DNA from: Mesostigma viride
Taxonomy: Eukaryota > Streptophyta > Mesostigmatophyceae > Mesostigmatales > Mesostigmataceae
DNA: 64,000 nucleotides
NCBI GenBank assembly: GCA_009746045.1
Contig: RPFO01000156.1
Span: 4,653,591-4,717,590, forward strand
Direction of reading: 5' to 3'
This document shows, piece after piece, positions 9,543 to 18,671 of this stretch. The notes below the pieces were generated by a model. That model ran no database searches. It saw only the letters and a list, made by a program, of their open reading frames with translations, and was not told the origin of the DNA. Within the stretch, counting starts at the first letter, position 1, and the number at the start of each line of letters is the position of its first letter. The translations under genes were made by a program, and so were the position numbers.

Positions 9543-10886
9543 ATGGAGGAGGCAGACTACCGCTTGCTGGCCGTGGGGCGTTGGCGGACGGCGGTGTCCT
9601 ACCGCTGGCGGGGTAAGGCCAAGCATATCAACGTGAAGGAGGCGATCGCGGCCACCCAGGGTCTGGAATGGTCGTGCCGTTCCCGTGCCGTGCGTGGGAC
9701 CCGTTGCATTCGCCTTGTTGACTCAAGTGCTGTGCTAGGGGCGTTTGTCCGCGGGCGGTCCTCCTCTTACCGGCTTAACCAGTTGGTCCGCCGTTACTGT
9801 GCCCTGTCCTTGGCAGCTGACACGCAGTCGCATTGGGTGTGGGTCTCTACGCACTACAACCCGGCCGATAGCGCTAGTCGGCGGCAAGGATGGGTTCCCG
9901 ACCTTACTCGCTGCGGGGATGTCCACCCCAACCCGGGCCCATCTGGCGGCCGCCCACGTACGGCAGGGGAGATGCGGCTGCTGGAGGCGGCGGTTAACCC
10001 GGTGTCTACCCTTCCCCGCTACAAGCACGCGGTGCTGACCTACATTGCCTGGGCCCCGTCTGGCTATGTTGACCTGGCGGACGCGGAGACCCTTTTCTGC
10101 GAGTGGATCTCCGCGGTGTACAACAGTAACTGTGATGGCCGGGGCTGCACCCTGTGTCAACACGCCAAGTCGGGTCTCCAGTTGTATTATCCTGACATTG
10201 TTGGCCAGTGGAAGCGGGCTGATCGGATGCTTGCTGGGTGGGGTCGCTTGGTACTGCCCGTCAGCCCGCCCCCCATGCCGTGGAGCCTTTGTTATTTTAC
10301 TGCCGTTTTGCTTCTGTCCCGGGGCCATGCACGGCTGGGGGCCTTACTTATCATCGCCTTCCAGCAGTATTTGCGCATTAGTGAGGCTCTGGGGCTGCGT
10401 GTCGGTGATGTGGCGCTACCTGGGGACCCACGGCTCGGCCCATCTGACCTTGGTCACGGGGCCCTTCTGCTCCGCGACCACAAGACTGCGCAAGGGTCTA
10501 CTCAGCATGTCATTGTGCGCGAGGATATTTCTTTGGGGTTGCTTGGGCGCTTGGTTGCGGGGCGGGCGGCAGCTGCACTTGTCTTTGGCGGGCTCGGCTA
10601 TACAGCAGCGCTCCGTGAGTGGGACGCCGTGCTGGCACACATGGGTATCGCAGGCATGTTCACTTTCCATAGCCTGCGGCATGGCGGGGCCACGCATGAT
10701 GCCGTGCGGGGTGTTTCGGCGGGGGAAATCCAGCTTCGGGGCCGTTGGCGCTCTGCCCGGTCCGTTGCCCACTACGTCGGGCTCCACCGCGCGTTGTTGA
10801 ACCAGTCCATTCCCGCCTCTTTGTGGGGGCTGGTTGCTCGCTGGGACCCCGTGCATTGGCGGCAGCACTTTGCTGGGCGGCTGTGA
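9543..10886 (+). CDS. RNase H (3' part)-2A-like-tyrosine recombinase polyprotein
   Basis: 447-residue open frame. Residues 28-112 complete RNase H: Glu33 (HINVKEA), Asp60 (RLVDSSAVLG) and Asp109 (YNPADSAS). Residues 125-133 are GDVHPNPGP, a 2A-like ribosome-skipping motif. Residues about 140-440 are a tyrosine recombinase with Arg278 (LRISEALGLR), Lys314 (DHKTAQ), His376-x-x-Arg379 (HSLRHGG) and nucleophile Tyr411 (VAHYVG). All catalytic positions of the recombinase are present. ATG 9543 is simply the first Met after the frame change and is not a natural start; the natural start was upstream in the lost RT. The recombinase would release or insert circular cDNA. Confidence 0.85.
   Translation: MEEADYRLLAVGRWRTAVSYRWRGKAKHINVKEAIAATQGLEWSCRSRAVRGTRCIRLVDSSAVLGAFVRGRSSSYRLNQLVRRYCALSLAADTQSHWVWVSTHYNPADSASRRQGWVPDLTRCGDVHPNPGPSGGRPRTAGEMRLLEAAVNPVSTLPRYKHAVLTYIAWAPSGYVDLADAETLFCEWISAVYNSNCDGRGCTLCQHAKSGLQLYYPDIVGQWKRADRMLAGWGRLVLPVSPPPMPWSLCYFTAVLLLSRGHARLGALLIIAFQQYLRISEALGLRVGDVALPGDPRLGPSDLGHGALLLRDHKTAQGSTQHVIVREDISLGLLGRLVAGRAAAALVFGGLGYTAALREWDAVLAHMGIAGMFTFHSLRHGGATHDAVRGVSAGEIQLRGRWRSARSVAHYVGLHRALLNQSIPASLWGLVARWDPVHWRQHFAGRL
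9915..9941 (+). other. 2A-like motif GDVHPNPGP
   Basis: Nine codons spell GDVHPNPGP, in frame between the RNase H and recombinase domains. The NPGP core and Asp-Val match the 2A consensus D-V/I-E-x-N-P-G-P, with His in place of Glu. In known 2A peptides the ribosome skips the bond between the final Gly and Pro, here codons 9936-9938 and 9939-9941. Activity is inferred. Confidence 0.7.
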
Positions 10887-11112
10887 CTTGGTCTCGCCGG
10901 CTTCCGGTTTTATTCTTCTTTCTCATCGGGTTTGGCTATAAAATAACTTGTCCTTGTGTGGCAAGTTAGGGGGGAATTGGTTTAACTGGCTTGTGGGTGA
11001 CCCAAAGCTGGGACATAGTACCCCCATAGCCACCATTGTCGTGGCGCTGTTGCACCTAAGCGTCCTGTGGTGCTCTTTATTTTCATGCGGCTGATAGCCA
11101 TGTAGGAGGTGC

Positions 11113-11307
11113 GGGTACAAGGGCATGGCCGGAGGGGGCCAGCCTTGTGCTGCAGTGTGGTTTCCCTACTATCATACGGGTGGCCTAAGGGCCAGCTGGT
11201 TGACTAGTCAGTGATGTTCCACCTTTGATGCTAGCACACTTATTGTAATAAACTTGATGTCAATGATGTGGTGATGCATGAAAAGCAAGCAAGGAAACCC
11301 ATGGATT
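11113..11307 (+). repeat. split direct repeat B1
   Basis: 195-bp repeat starting GGGTACAAGGGCATGGCCGG and ending AACCCATGGATT. It is repeated as B2 at 11593-11784 with three small indels (3, 4 and 4 bp) and very few substitutions. Confidence 0.9.
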
Positions 11308-11592
11308 TGCTGAGCTCTTGCTCAATTTATCTGTGGAATCTGAGCGAGCTGGGAATGCGTTGCCGTACAACAGTCTTGTTGTAGTCCAACAAAGTGTACG
11401 CTGGCAGATACACGGGCTGCTACTAGTGCGATACTGAAGTTGGCGCGGCGCCTTAGAAATGAAGGCGCGGCACCGCTTTTCGGTCGGCCAACGTAGGCAG
11501 CCCTGGTGGATTCTGCTAAAGGGTGGCTTCCCCGTTTGCGGGAAGCAGTTTTTTGCTTCCCACCCACCCACCCTGGCAATGATGTTTTTTGG

Positions 11593-11784
11593 GGGTACAA
11601 GGGCATGGCCGGAGGGGGCCAGCCTTGTGCTGCAGTGTGGTTTCCCTATCATACGGGTGGCCTAACTAAGGGCCAGCCGGTTGACTAGTCAGTGATGTTC
11701 CACCTTTGATGCTAGCACACTTATTGTAATAAACTTGATGTCATGTGGTGATGCATGAAAAGCAAGCAAGGAAACCCATGGATT
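11593..11784 (+). repeat. split direct repeat B2
   Basis: 192-bp near-copy of B1 that terminates the PAT-like element. The 285-bp A2 segment (11308-11592) lies between B1 and B2. GGAAGCAGTTTTTTGCTTCC inside A2 is a perfect short hairpin. Confidence 0.9.
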
Positions 11785-12428
11785 GGACGATAGCCATCGT
11801 CCCCCGGGGAGGGGGAGGAGTGTTACGGCCCTAACCCGTGTTTGGGCGTAACAATTCCTTAAATAAATTAGTTTGGTCAGTCGAAAGTCATTTTGATATT
11901 GTTTGAGACTTTCGATAGTTATTATGTTAGATTCGGGGACTTGGCCGAGTTATTCCATCATGCAGTCGGCCCAGGTACCCGTGGCTTTGCTTTCGGTTTG
12001 GTGTGTTACTGGTCTGTACCCGGGACTGCCAGGTACCGGGTGCCAGACTGGCGGATACTATGTACATCTACGGCTGATATTAATTGCAGCGCTAGAGATT
12101 CGGCCCCCGGCTGACCCGCTGGTATGCACGCCGACTTGGACAAATGTCGTAGGTGACAATGGCTTCCTATCTTTGGTTTGGAATGAAATCGACTTGAGCA
12201 AAACTCGTCTGCGGTCTGCCGAACCAGGGGTCAAATCTGGGCTGCACTAACGCCCTTCGTGCATTCCATGTACACGCATAATTTATCTAGTTGTGCATTC
12301 AGGGCCTAGCTAGTAATTCCGCGTACTAGCTAGAATTCAGGGCTACATTCACGTAGTCCTGGCGGATAGCAGATTCCGGGTCCATTCAGGCGTAGCCCAC
12401 GCTAGACTAGGATCTTTCGGAGTCGCTG
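11785..12428 (+). other. possible LTR remnant, otherwise unassigned
   Basis: A purine-rich tract (GGGGAGGGGGAGGAG, 11806-11820) is followed immediately by TGTTACGGCCC at 11821, and CGTAACA occurs at 11847-11853. A polypurine tract followed by TGTTACG is what the start of a 3' LTR looks like, but I see no partner LTR or pol. No gene is recognised. Confidence 0.3.
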
Positions 12429-13250
12429 GTGCGGCTCGTGACACAACGGCGTCGCCACCGGCATTGGCAGCGACCCTGCCGGCAGCGGCATCGAAGACAG
12501 CGGCACCCGTGGGCGCACCGTCTACCCCGGCAGTGGCAGCGACAGCGACAGCGGCAGCGACTCCCGGGCGGGCGGAGGTCAAGCGTCAGTCGCCTCCCCA
12601 CGGCACCACCGGCGCTGAGTCGTAACCATCGGCATCCGCTGACAACACCGACGCCATCACCACCCACCCCCCCGCGAAGGCAGGTGCCTCGGCACCCCCA
12701 TTGCAGTCCCAAGCCCCCAGCAAGGGCAAGGGACCTGCCACGGCCCAGGCTGTACGTGGCAAGGGATCGTCCATCTCCCCCAGGGGAGGAGGACGTGGAC
12801 ATGGAGACAGCCGAGGCACGCATCCCTGGGGATGACGTCGCCTCGCTCCGTGACCCAGCCCTCTGGCGTGCAGTTCAGCGCTGCGCCCGGGGCATCCAAG
12901 GGGTGGCCAGTAGTTGGCGTGTGACCCGTGGACTTTTCGTGATAGACTCGGCATGGACATGTGCTACACTAGACGTGACGGGCTCACACCCGGGCAGCCT
13001 CCTGGTTTGTTTGGTCTGTAATATGGAGGCAGATGGTACGCAAGGATAGATGGCAAGTAGTGATTAAGGAGACCACCCCCAAGTCTGTGGGGGCTCCGCG
13101 TGTGACCGCGTATGGCATTCATAGCGATTCGGGCCGCAGTGCCCACACCACTGTAACTAGGACCTAGATAGCTTACACATATCCATTCCATCCCATGTTC
13201 CCCTCCCCCTGAGGACTTATGCTCACGTGACGCAGTCACGTGTCTATTAA
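12429..13250 (+). pseudogene. LINE family B copy 1: ORF1-like remnant and 3' part
   Basis: The frame beginning at 12429 is Arg/Pro/Gln-rich, then EEDVDMETAEARIPGDDVAS and LRDPALWRAVQRCARGIQGV, a composition like the N-terminal half of LINE ORF1 proteins. From 12931 it is colinear with 36751-37070 (starts ACTTTTCGTGATAGACTCGG, ends CACGTGACGCAGTCACRTGT). At both loci this block is followed after a variable spacer by family A. Inactive. Confidence 0.5.
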
Positions 13251-13555
13251 ATAATTAATTAATTAATGGATGACGGCGGCCGTGTGGAGCACGTGTTTAA
13301 TTAATTAATCAATTGAGGTTAATGGGATGGATGTGGATGGAGTCAACAGTCTATCTAGTGCCAAACCAGGATATACGTGTTTATCTAGGTACCACGATAT
13401 ATCTAGTATGAATCACACACACAAACCACCACGTACCAGCACACGCACAAAAGACAATATACCGTGTCAAGTAGGACAGGCTTGTGCGTGCACGTGCTGT
13501 ACATAACGTAAAAACATGGTCAGATCAGCAAATATGAGGTGCCAACTGGGCATTT

Positions 13556-14235
13556 TCTTTTCTCAGACGCCGCAAGCGGCTCGAGAAGACTCTCTTCACC
13601 CTTGATGACGACTTGACCCTGGCGCAGCAGCAACGGCGACGGGAGCTATGGCCGACCTACCTCCAGCACCGGCAGACCAAGGCGGGCCAGCCGGTGTACT
13701 GGAAGGGGGCGGCCATCTACGTCGGCCACAAGCCCTGGCAGGCGACCCCCGCGGCCCCAGCGACTCCAGACGCCCCAGCTTAGGGGAATACAGCAGTAGT
13801 AGTGTAGAATAGATAGACCGTGGCCATGTACATGTACGCCTCCTAGAGGCACTATCCCAGCTAAGCCACGCGCTTTATTTAATCATGTACATGTGTGCCT
13901 ATGATGAGCCACACTCCAGATGATGCCCAGCTTTATTTAGTTCTGTTGTGCCTATGCAGGGAGTAACTCTCTGCTGAGACGCCATGCCCTAGCTTCTTTG
14001 TATAGCTATGCTGATCTTCCCCCCCATGACAGGCTCCCCCTTCGCTGGGCATAGCTTGAAGATCATGGGGATGCAAGTGCCCTGGTGCACCTCGAGCAAG
14101 GGTCCTTTACATCCCCACCCTTGCAGGAAGTAGCTTAGGATGTATGATAGGCCATATATGCCCCCTCTCAAGGGCTATGTGCTACATATACTCCCAACGG
14201 AGTTATGTTACAATTCAATTCAATTCAATTCAACT
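13556..14235 (+). mobile_element. LINE family A copy 2
   Basis: Coding part 13562-13783: LRRRKRLEKTLFTLDDDLTL, then [15 protein letters not shown] and [11 protein letters not shown], stop TAG 13781. This matches the ORF1p C-terminal domain of copies at 8.1 (minus), 37.2 and 56.6 kb (minus). A 3' UTR of about 430 bp follows and ends GGAGTTATGTTACAATTC with a (CAATT)n tail at 14211-14235. 5' truncated at the TTTCTCAGACGCC point. Confidence 0.8.
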
Positions 14236-14829
14236 GGGCATTTGGTTTCGCTAGCAAGTGTGCAACAATTCATCTAACAAAATGTAATTCAAAGTGCTGA
14301 GGATGAAAGTGCCGGACCAGTGCATCCCTACCAGATCAAACTATCCAAGCTGCCTCAAATTAGTCAAATAGGAACGTTTTAATAGGTCGGCTGATTTTCT
14401 ATTGTGTAGCGATCGCACCTGGTTATCAAGCATGGGAACTGCAATCCCCAAGCTAGTGATAGGGTGGAAAATGCCCTGAACAATATTAAGTGAGACAACA
14501 CATATAGGAGAAAGCAGTAACATGATCCAGTTGAGACTGCACCACAACAGTTCTCCTCCTCGCTGCTGGCATTGTCACAGGAGCGTATCCTGCCAGGGAC
14601 CACGAGGCCCAGCACTGACAGTGACAGACACAAGGTCTGGCTGCCAGCACCTCCAACTGCAGAGCTGTCCGCTGGATGCTACACACGCACGTGGCGATGC
14701 GGACGCTGGATGTCTGCGGGTCCTTCGTGGCTGCTCTCTTTCACTGATTGTCATAGGCAAGGCCGGACCAGCCACGTGGAGACGGGGCGAATCCCATGCG
14801 TCCCACGCTGGTTGTCCCAGGAGCCTTAC
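14236..14829. other. unassigned, possibly intron 2 of the minus-strand membrane-protein gene
   Basis: Lies downstream (minus sense) of a GTAAGG donor at 14829-14824. No further exon could be recognised before the LINE at 14.2 kb. The remaining exons may lie further left or be lost. Confidence 0.35.
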
Positions 14830-15316
14830 ATGACGGGGGGTGCTCGCAGCCTTGACCGGGCTACTTCTGCCCGAATTCGCTCCAAGGAAACCAGCAATAC
14901 GAGCAAAATGGCCACTAGGATGACGTGCGTAGGTTGAATCTTTGCGCCAAGCTTGTCCGCTGGCCCCAGTATTGACTCAAACAAATTCACCTATAGCGGA
15001 GGAGGCACGCATGGCGGGAATGACAAGAAAGAAGAAAAGCGAAATTCACGACGAATGAGCAGCGGGCTCCGCCTTGCGAATTCACCAGTGAAAACATCAA
15101 ATGCAAGTTATCTGAAGTTACTGACATTGCCAGCATTCAACTTACCATGGCTTTCAAATAGGGAGCAATTATTCCCAGAGGACCCGATTTACTCAGCTGC
15201 CGAATCGCCGCCGTCAAATTCTTGTATGTTTGCAAGAACTGGGCTAAAGACGCCGTCGCCGCAAATAAAGCCAAACATGGCGCCAGGAAGAAAAGGAACG
15301 GAAGACTGGAAAACAT
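14830..15316 (-). CDS. unidentified membrane-anchored protein, two 5' exons
   Basis: Exon 1 (15316-15146, 57 codons) starts at ATG 15316 and encodes a hydrophobic leader (FLFFLAPCLALFAATASLA) followed by LQTYKNLTAAIRQL. It ends exactly at GTAAGTTG in phase 0. Exon 2 (14990-14830, 53 codons plus 2 nt) follows GCTATAG, reads LFESILGPADKLGAKIQPTH, then a transmembrane segment VILVAILLVLLVSLE, a basic turn (RIRAEVARSRLR) and APPV, and ends at GTAAGG. Both junctions are consensus and in phase, so this looks like a real gene start. The layout (membrane anchor, basic cluster, Pro) resembles the N terminus of microsomal enzymes such as P450s, but there is too little sequence to name a family. Rest of gene not found. 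Confidence 0.6.
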
Positions 15317-15590
15317 GGCTGAAAAACCCGACAGGCCCGTCAAATACTTCAGGGCAAGAGATAGTATAGTACGTTGGTACGTTGGCGCTCGCTGCAAAAT
15401 ATTAACGCAAATTTCGTAGCAGAATTCTGTTCGCTTTGCAAGCGAACTTTTCAATATTATGCCTGTGCGGGTGTTTCTTGCTGCCTGCTCACTCAGCTTT
15501 CTGAAGGTAGTCATCGTCGCCTCGATCTTTGGTGCTGTCGAGCGCCCAGCCTCAGAGCCTTTTTGCCCCGTCGAGCCAATAATTGCCTTC

Positions 15591-15764
15591 TTTGTAGGCC
15601 TTTTTTCCGGGTAAATGGGGATTTTTATTAGCCAATAAGAATATCGTTAGGTGAAGAGGTACCACGTATCGACCAGCTGGATCGACCTTTGTAGGCCTTT
15701 CCCGGGTAAATGGGTATTTATTATTAACCAATAGGAATATCGTTACCACATATCGACCAGCTGG
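15591..15764. repeat. tandem pair of about 97-bp repeats
   Basis: Two adjacent diverged copies (15591-15680 and 15688-15764), each starting TTTGTAGGCC, containing CGGGTAAATGGG and ending CGACCAGCTGG. The core is related to the dispersed motif at 2.1, 18.7, 21.3 and 21.8 kb. Confidence 0.8.
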
Positions 15765-15782
15765 TTACCCACGGAGGGTAGT

Positions 15783-17880
15783 GTGATAGGTTTAGAAAGG
15801 AGCATGATGTGACCAGGGGAGCCAAGTGACGCGCGTAAGGTCACCGTGAGGAATGCAAGTAAACACCCTGTTGCGTCCCAGGAGAGCATGGAAGAGCTCC
15901 AAGGGGCTGGGCCTGTCATTGTTGGGCCCGGGGTCCCACACCTTGTACAGTGTTCTTGCGCCAAGAGCCAAGCGCGACGCATTGCTGACTAGTTCCAGAG
16001 GAAGATAAACCGCCTCACCACGGCGGCTTTGGTGTACTCGTGCCGCACTTTGAAAACCGTCTCGTTCCGGATAGTCCAGATCGCATATAGCATATTAGTG
16101 CGTAGCCATACCTAGGCTAGTTGATTGTCGGATAACTCAACCCCTGGGGTTCCCGCCATACCGAATATGATACAACGCACGGATAGCGTTAATGTGGAAT
16201 GTGGTAGCGCGGTCCATGCGGACCATACGTTAAACAACCATTGCCACACCCCGCTCACTTGGCAGTAGAGAAAGCGGTGCTCAATTGTTTCCGAGGGGAA
16301 GGTGCACAGGCATGTCGCATCGTGGTGAAACCGACTGCTGAGGGTCGCGTTTACCCCGATTGCCCTGTGCAGTAAAAGATGTTGAATGTCGGTCGCTCTG
16401 CGGTCCACCAAGGGGTGATCGACCGCCAGGGTACATGATAAGTTTAATCCAACTGTATCCAGGCCATTGAAAGCCCCATCGTGGGCGGCCAGGGTGGAGC
16501 TTATGGTTCTCGTGCAATAAGATGTCATAACCCCATTCTGCCGTGTACTCGTAAAGACATTTGCTGATCCTAGACATCCCCTTGTTCAAGGTCCAGCCAA
16601 ATTCCAGGGGGTCCAATGGTAAAGTATCCAACCTCGTATTGCCTACGTGTAACCAAGTGATGGCCTCCGCCGGGGTCGTGGTGGGGTCCGGCTGGAACAT
16701 GTAGGACCTTGATACTAACCACGGGACCATCCGGATACGGTGACATTGGTGGGCTGGAAGACATACACATAATGTCGCCAACTGATTGAGGCAACCATTG
16801 TGGCCTGGAAGGATGTCGGCCACTTGGACTTGAATTCCGGCCGGAGGTAACACTCCCCGGACCAGACCTTTGCATGTGGGTGTGATCCCGTCTGGGTAAA
16901 AACTGATCCAATCACCCGGTTGGAGGGCCTTGCGTGGGGCCATCATCAGAGCATGCCATGTAGCTGGGATGGCCTGGATGAGGGTGTTCCAAGCGTGTAG
17001 CGATGGCATGTTTTGCACCCAAGTAGTGTATGCCAGTAACCGATATCTGTCCCCCTGTCAGGCGTAGAGAGAGATCGAGCACTCTCAGATAGGGGGTGAT
17101 GCGCACAGGAAGCCAGCATAAGGGTTGTGCCCATGTAACGTGCCCAAGGGCTTGCGCCCATTGTCCACAATCAAATCATTGAAATAAAGAATCTGTCGTG
17201 CAACCTCCTCACGAGTGGTGGGAAAAACGAGGCGCCCAGGTTTGAGCTTGTGATAACCTAACCATAGGCGCAACCAGTACCAGGGGAGCCCCTTGTATGA
17301 TATCAGTGTGCAGCCAAGTATTCCAGCGTCAAGGTGCCATGATGTGCCATTAGCATGGGTGTAAATAGCGGAGAGGGACTTTTTTGCCAACAGGCAGCCA
17401 GGGTGCGTATTCACTTCCATGTACACGCTGATCACTTGTTTAGCATACATCGACCACAATCGCCATTGTATGTTGTGTAGCCCTAGACCACCGTGCAACC
17501 ATGACATAAAGGACATATCCCGGCTGATCCAACCATGTACCGTGTGAGATATCAAACCTTTCTGTTTCCAAACAAAATTGCTGCCTATGCGTTGGATAAG
17601 CTGTATGGTATGATCGTTGGGAGGGTGTGCCAGTCAGTAGTATAAAACCTTGGAGAACAAGAGTTGGTTGACGATCAGTGATTTTCCTCGTAAGCTCATC
17701 CGCTGGACGCCACCCCACCGCCCTGCCGTGAGGAGCACTCCTGCAAGTTTGCCCACGTGGTTCAATGGTTTCGTCATATAAAAACGCACGATGTTCAGCC
17801 AAACGTCCCTCTGGCGCGCAGCCAATGGGGCAGTTGTGCAAAAGATGGTGTTCACCTGGTTTGACCCATGTCACATGGCC
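15783..17880 (-). pseudogene. L1-like LINE ORF2, C-terminal half (copy 1)
   Basis: Minus-strand frames with several shifts give MSLRGKSLIVNQLLFSKVLY, then FVWKQKGLIS, WISRDMSFMSWLHGGLGLHN and IQWRLWSMYAKQ, then a CxC...H...C zinc-knuckle-like region (CLCTFPSETIEHRFLYC) of zf-RVT type near the 3' end. This order is the post-RT part of plant-type L1 ORF2. RT and endonuclease are missing, so it is 5' truncated and decayed. The same family as the copy at 18.67-20.70 kb. Confidence 0.8.
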
Positions 17881-18548
17881 AGGTGAGAGGGGGTTATCCG
17901 AGATGAGACAAGACGTTGGTGGAACGCATGAGACGGAGGGAGCGAGCAAGGCAGGGAGGGAGGGAGAAAAAAACGAGAGAGGGAAAGATTGCCAGACAAA
18001 AGATCGATTCGAAGAGGAAACTAAGTGTGCCGACATTACAGCGAGTAGAGATTTAGCAGAATTTTTATTGCTATGGATCCCAGGGACGTCAAAGACTGTT
18101 TGTCTCCTACTTAAGACAAATTAGGGTCCGATTATACTTTAGAACAACCATGATGGCATTCTCGTCGCCCAACTTCCCGGCTGCGCAATTGCCAGGCAAT
18201 AGTCACTACTGCATCAGGGACTGCATCACAAAGAAACCAGATTTTTGCCACCTTCAAGCAGCCTTCAAGCGTAAATTGCCAGCACCTTGGCAAAAATAAT
18301 GAAATGATGCCAATTGCATCCTTGACTGCGCTTATAGTCAACAAAGAAATTAGCCAATTAGTCCTAATTGGCGCGGCAGGCCCTTTTTTCCCGCGTAACT
18401 CGTGTGCCGGGCCGGCGCGGCGTGGCCTGGGCAGGCGCGTCGGACTTAGTGCGGTGGTGTCCCGGAACCCCGCACTCACCCCCGGCCGCACTAGAGTTTG
18501 TGTCATCAGGGCCAAATTATGCGCTTCCGTTGTTGTCCATAGCCTTGT
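17881..18548. other. unassigned spacer
   Basis: No gene recognised between the two L1-like copies. The open frames here lack any familiar domain. Confidence 0.4.
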
Positions 18549-18671
18549 GCGGTGTTATTCTGGTGTTATTCTCGTTTCGATGTCCCCGTAGACACTGAAC
18601 TTCGGCACCGTGTATCCGATGATGCAACCGTCCATGTCCCAGTGCCCCGATAATAGTACCACCGATACTAA
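18549..18671 (+). repeat. left part of a duplicated 5' flank of (CAA)n unit 1
   Basis: From GTGTTATTCTCGTTTCGATG to CCACCGATACTAA it matches 21521-21629. The continuation is displaced to 20699 by the L1-like insertion. Confidence 0.75.

Larger units (their letters stand above)
8920..11784 (+). mobile_element. PAT/DIRS-type tyrosine-recombinase retrotransposon, 5' truncated
   Basis: Order on the plus strand: end of reverse transcriptase, RNase H, 2A-like motif, tyrosine recombinase, then B1 (11113-11307), A2 (11308-11592) and B2 (11593-11784). B1 and B2 are near-identical direct repeats of about 190 bp flanking A2. This is the right-hand part of the split direct repeat plan A1-ORFs-B1-A2-B2 known for PAT/Kangaroo elements, the latter from Volvox. 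No copy of A2 is seen to the left, and the RT palm is missing, so the 5' part including A1 is lost. Such elements integrate through recombinase-mediated circles rather than an integrase. Confidence 0.85.

Noticed and set aside
9531-9545. Programmed frameshift between the two PAT element frames
   Set aside because: The break falls inside the RNase H domain, with no slippery heptamer seen. A mutational indel in a dead copy is simpler.
11821-11853. TGTTACG...CGTAACA as a complete short LTR or transposon
   Set aside because: Only 33 bp with 7-bp inverted ends, no target duplication or partner found. Kept only as a possible LTR start.
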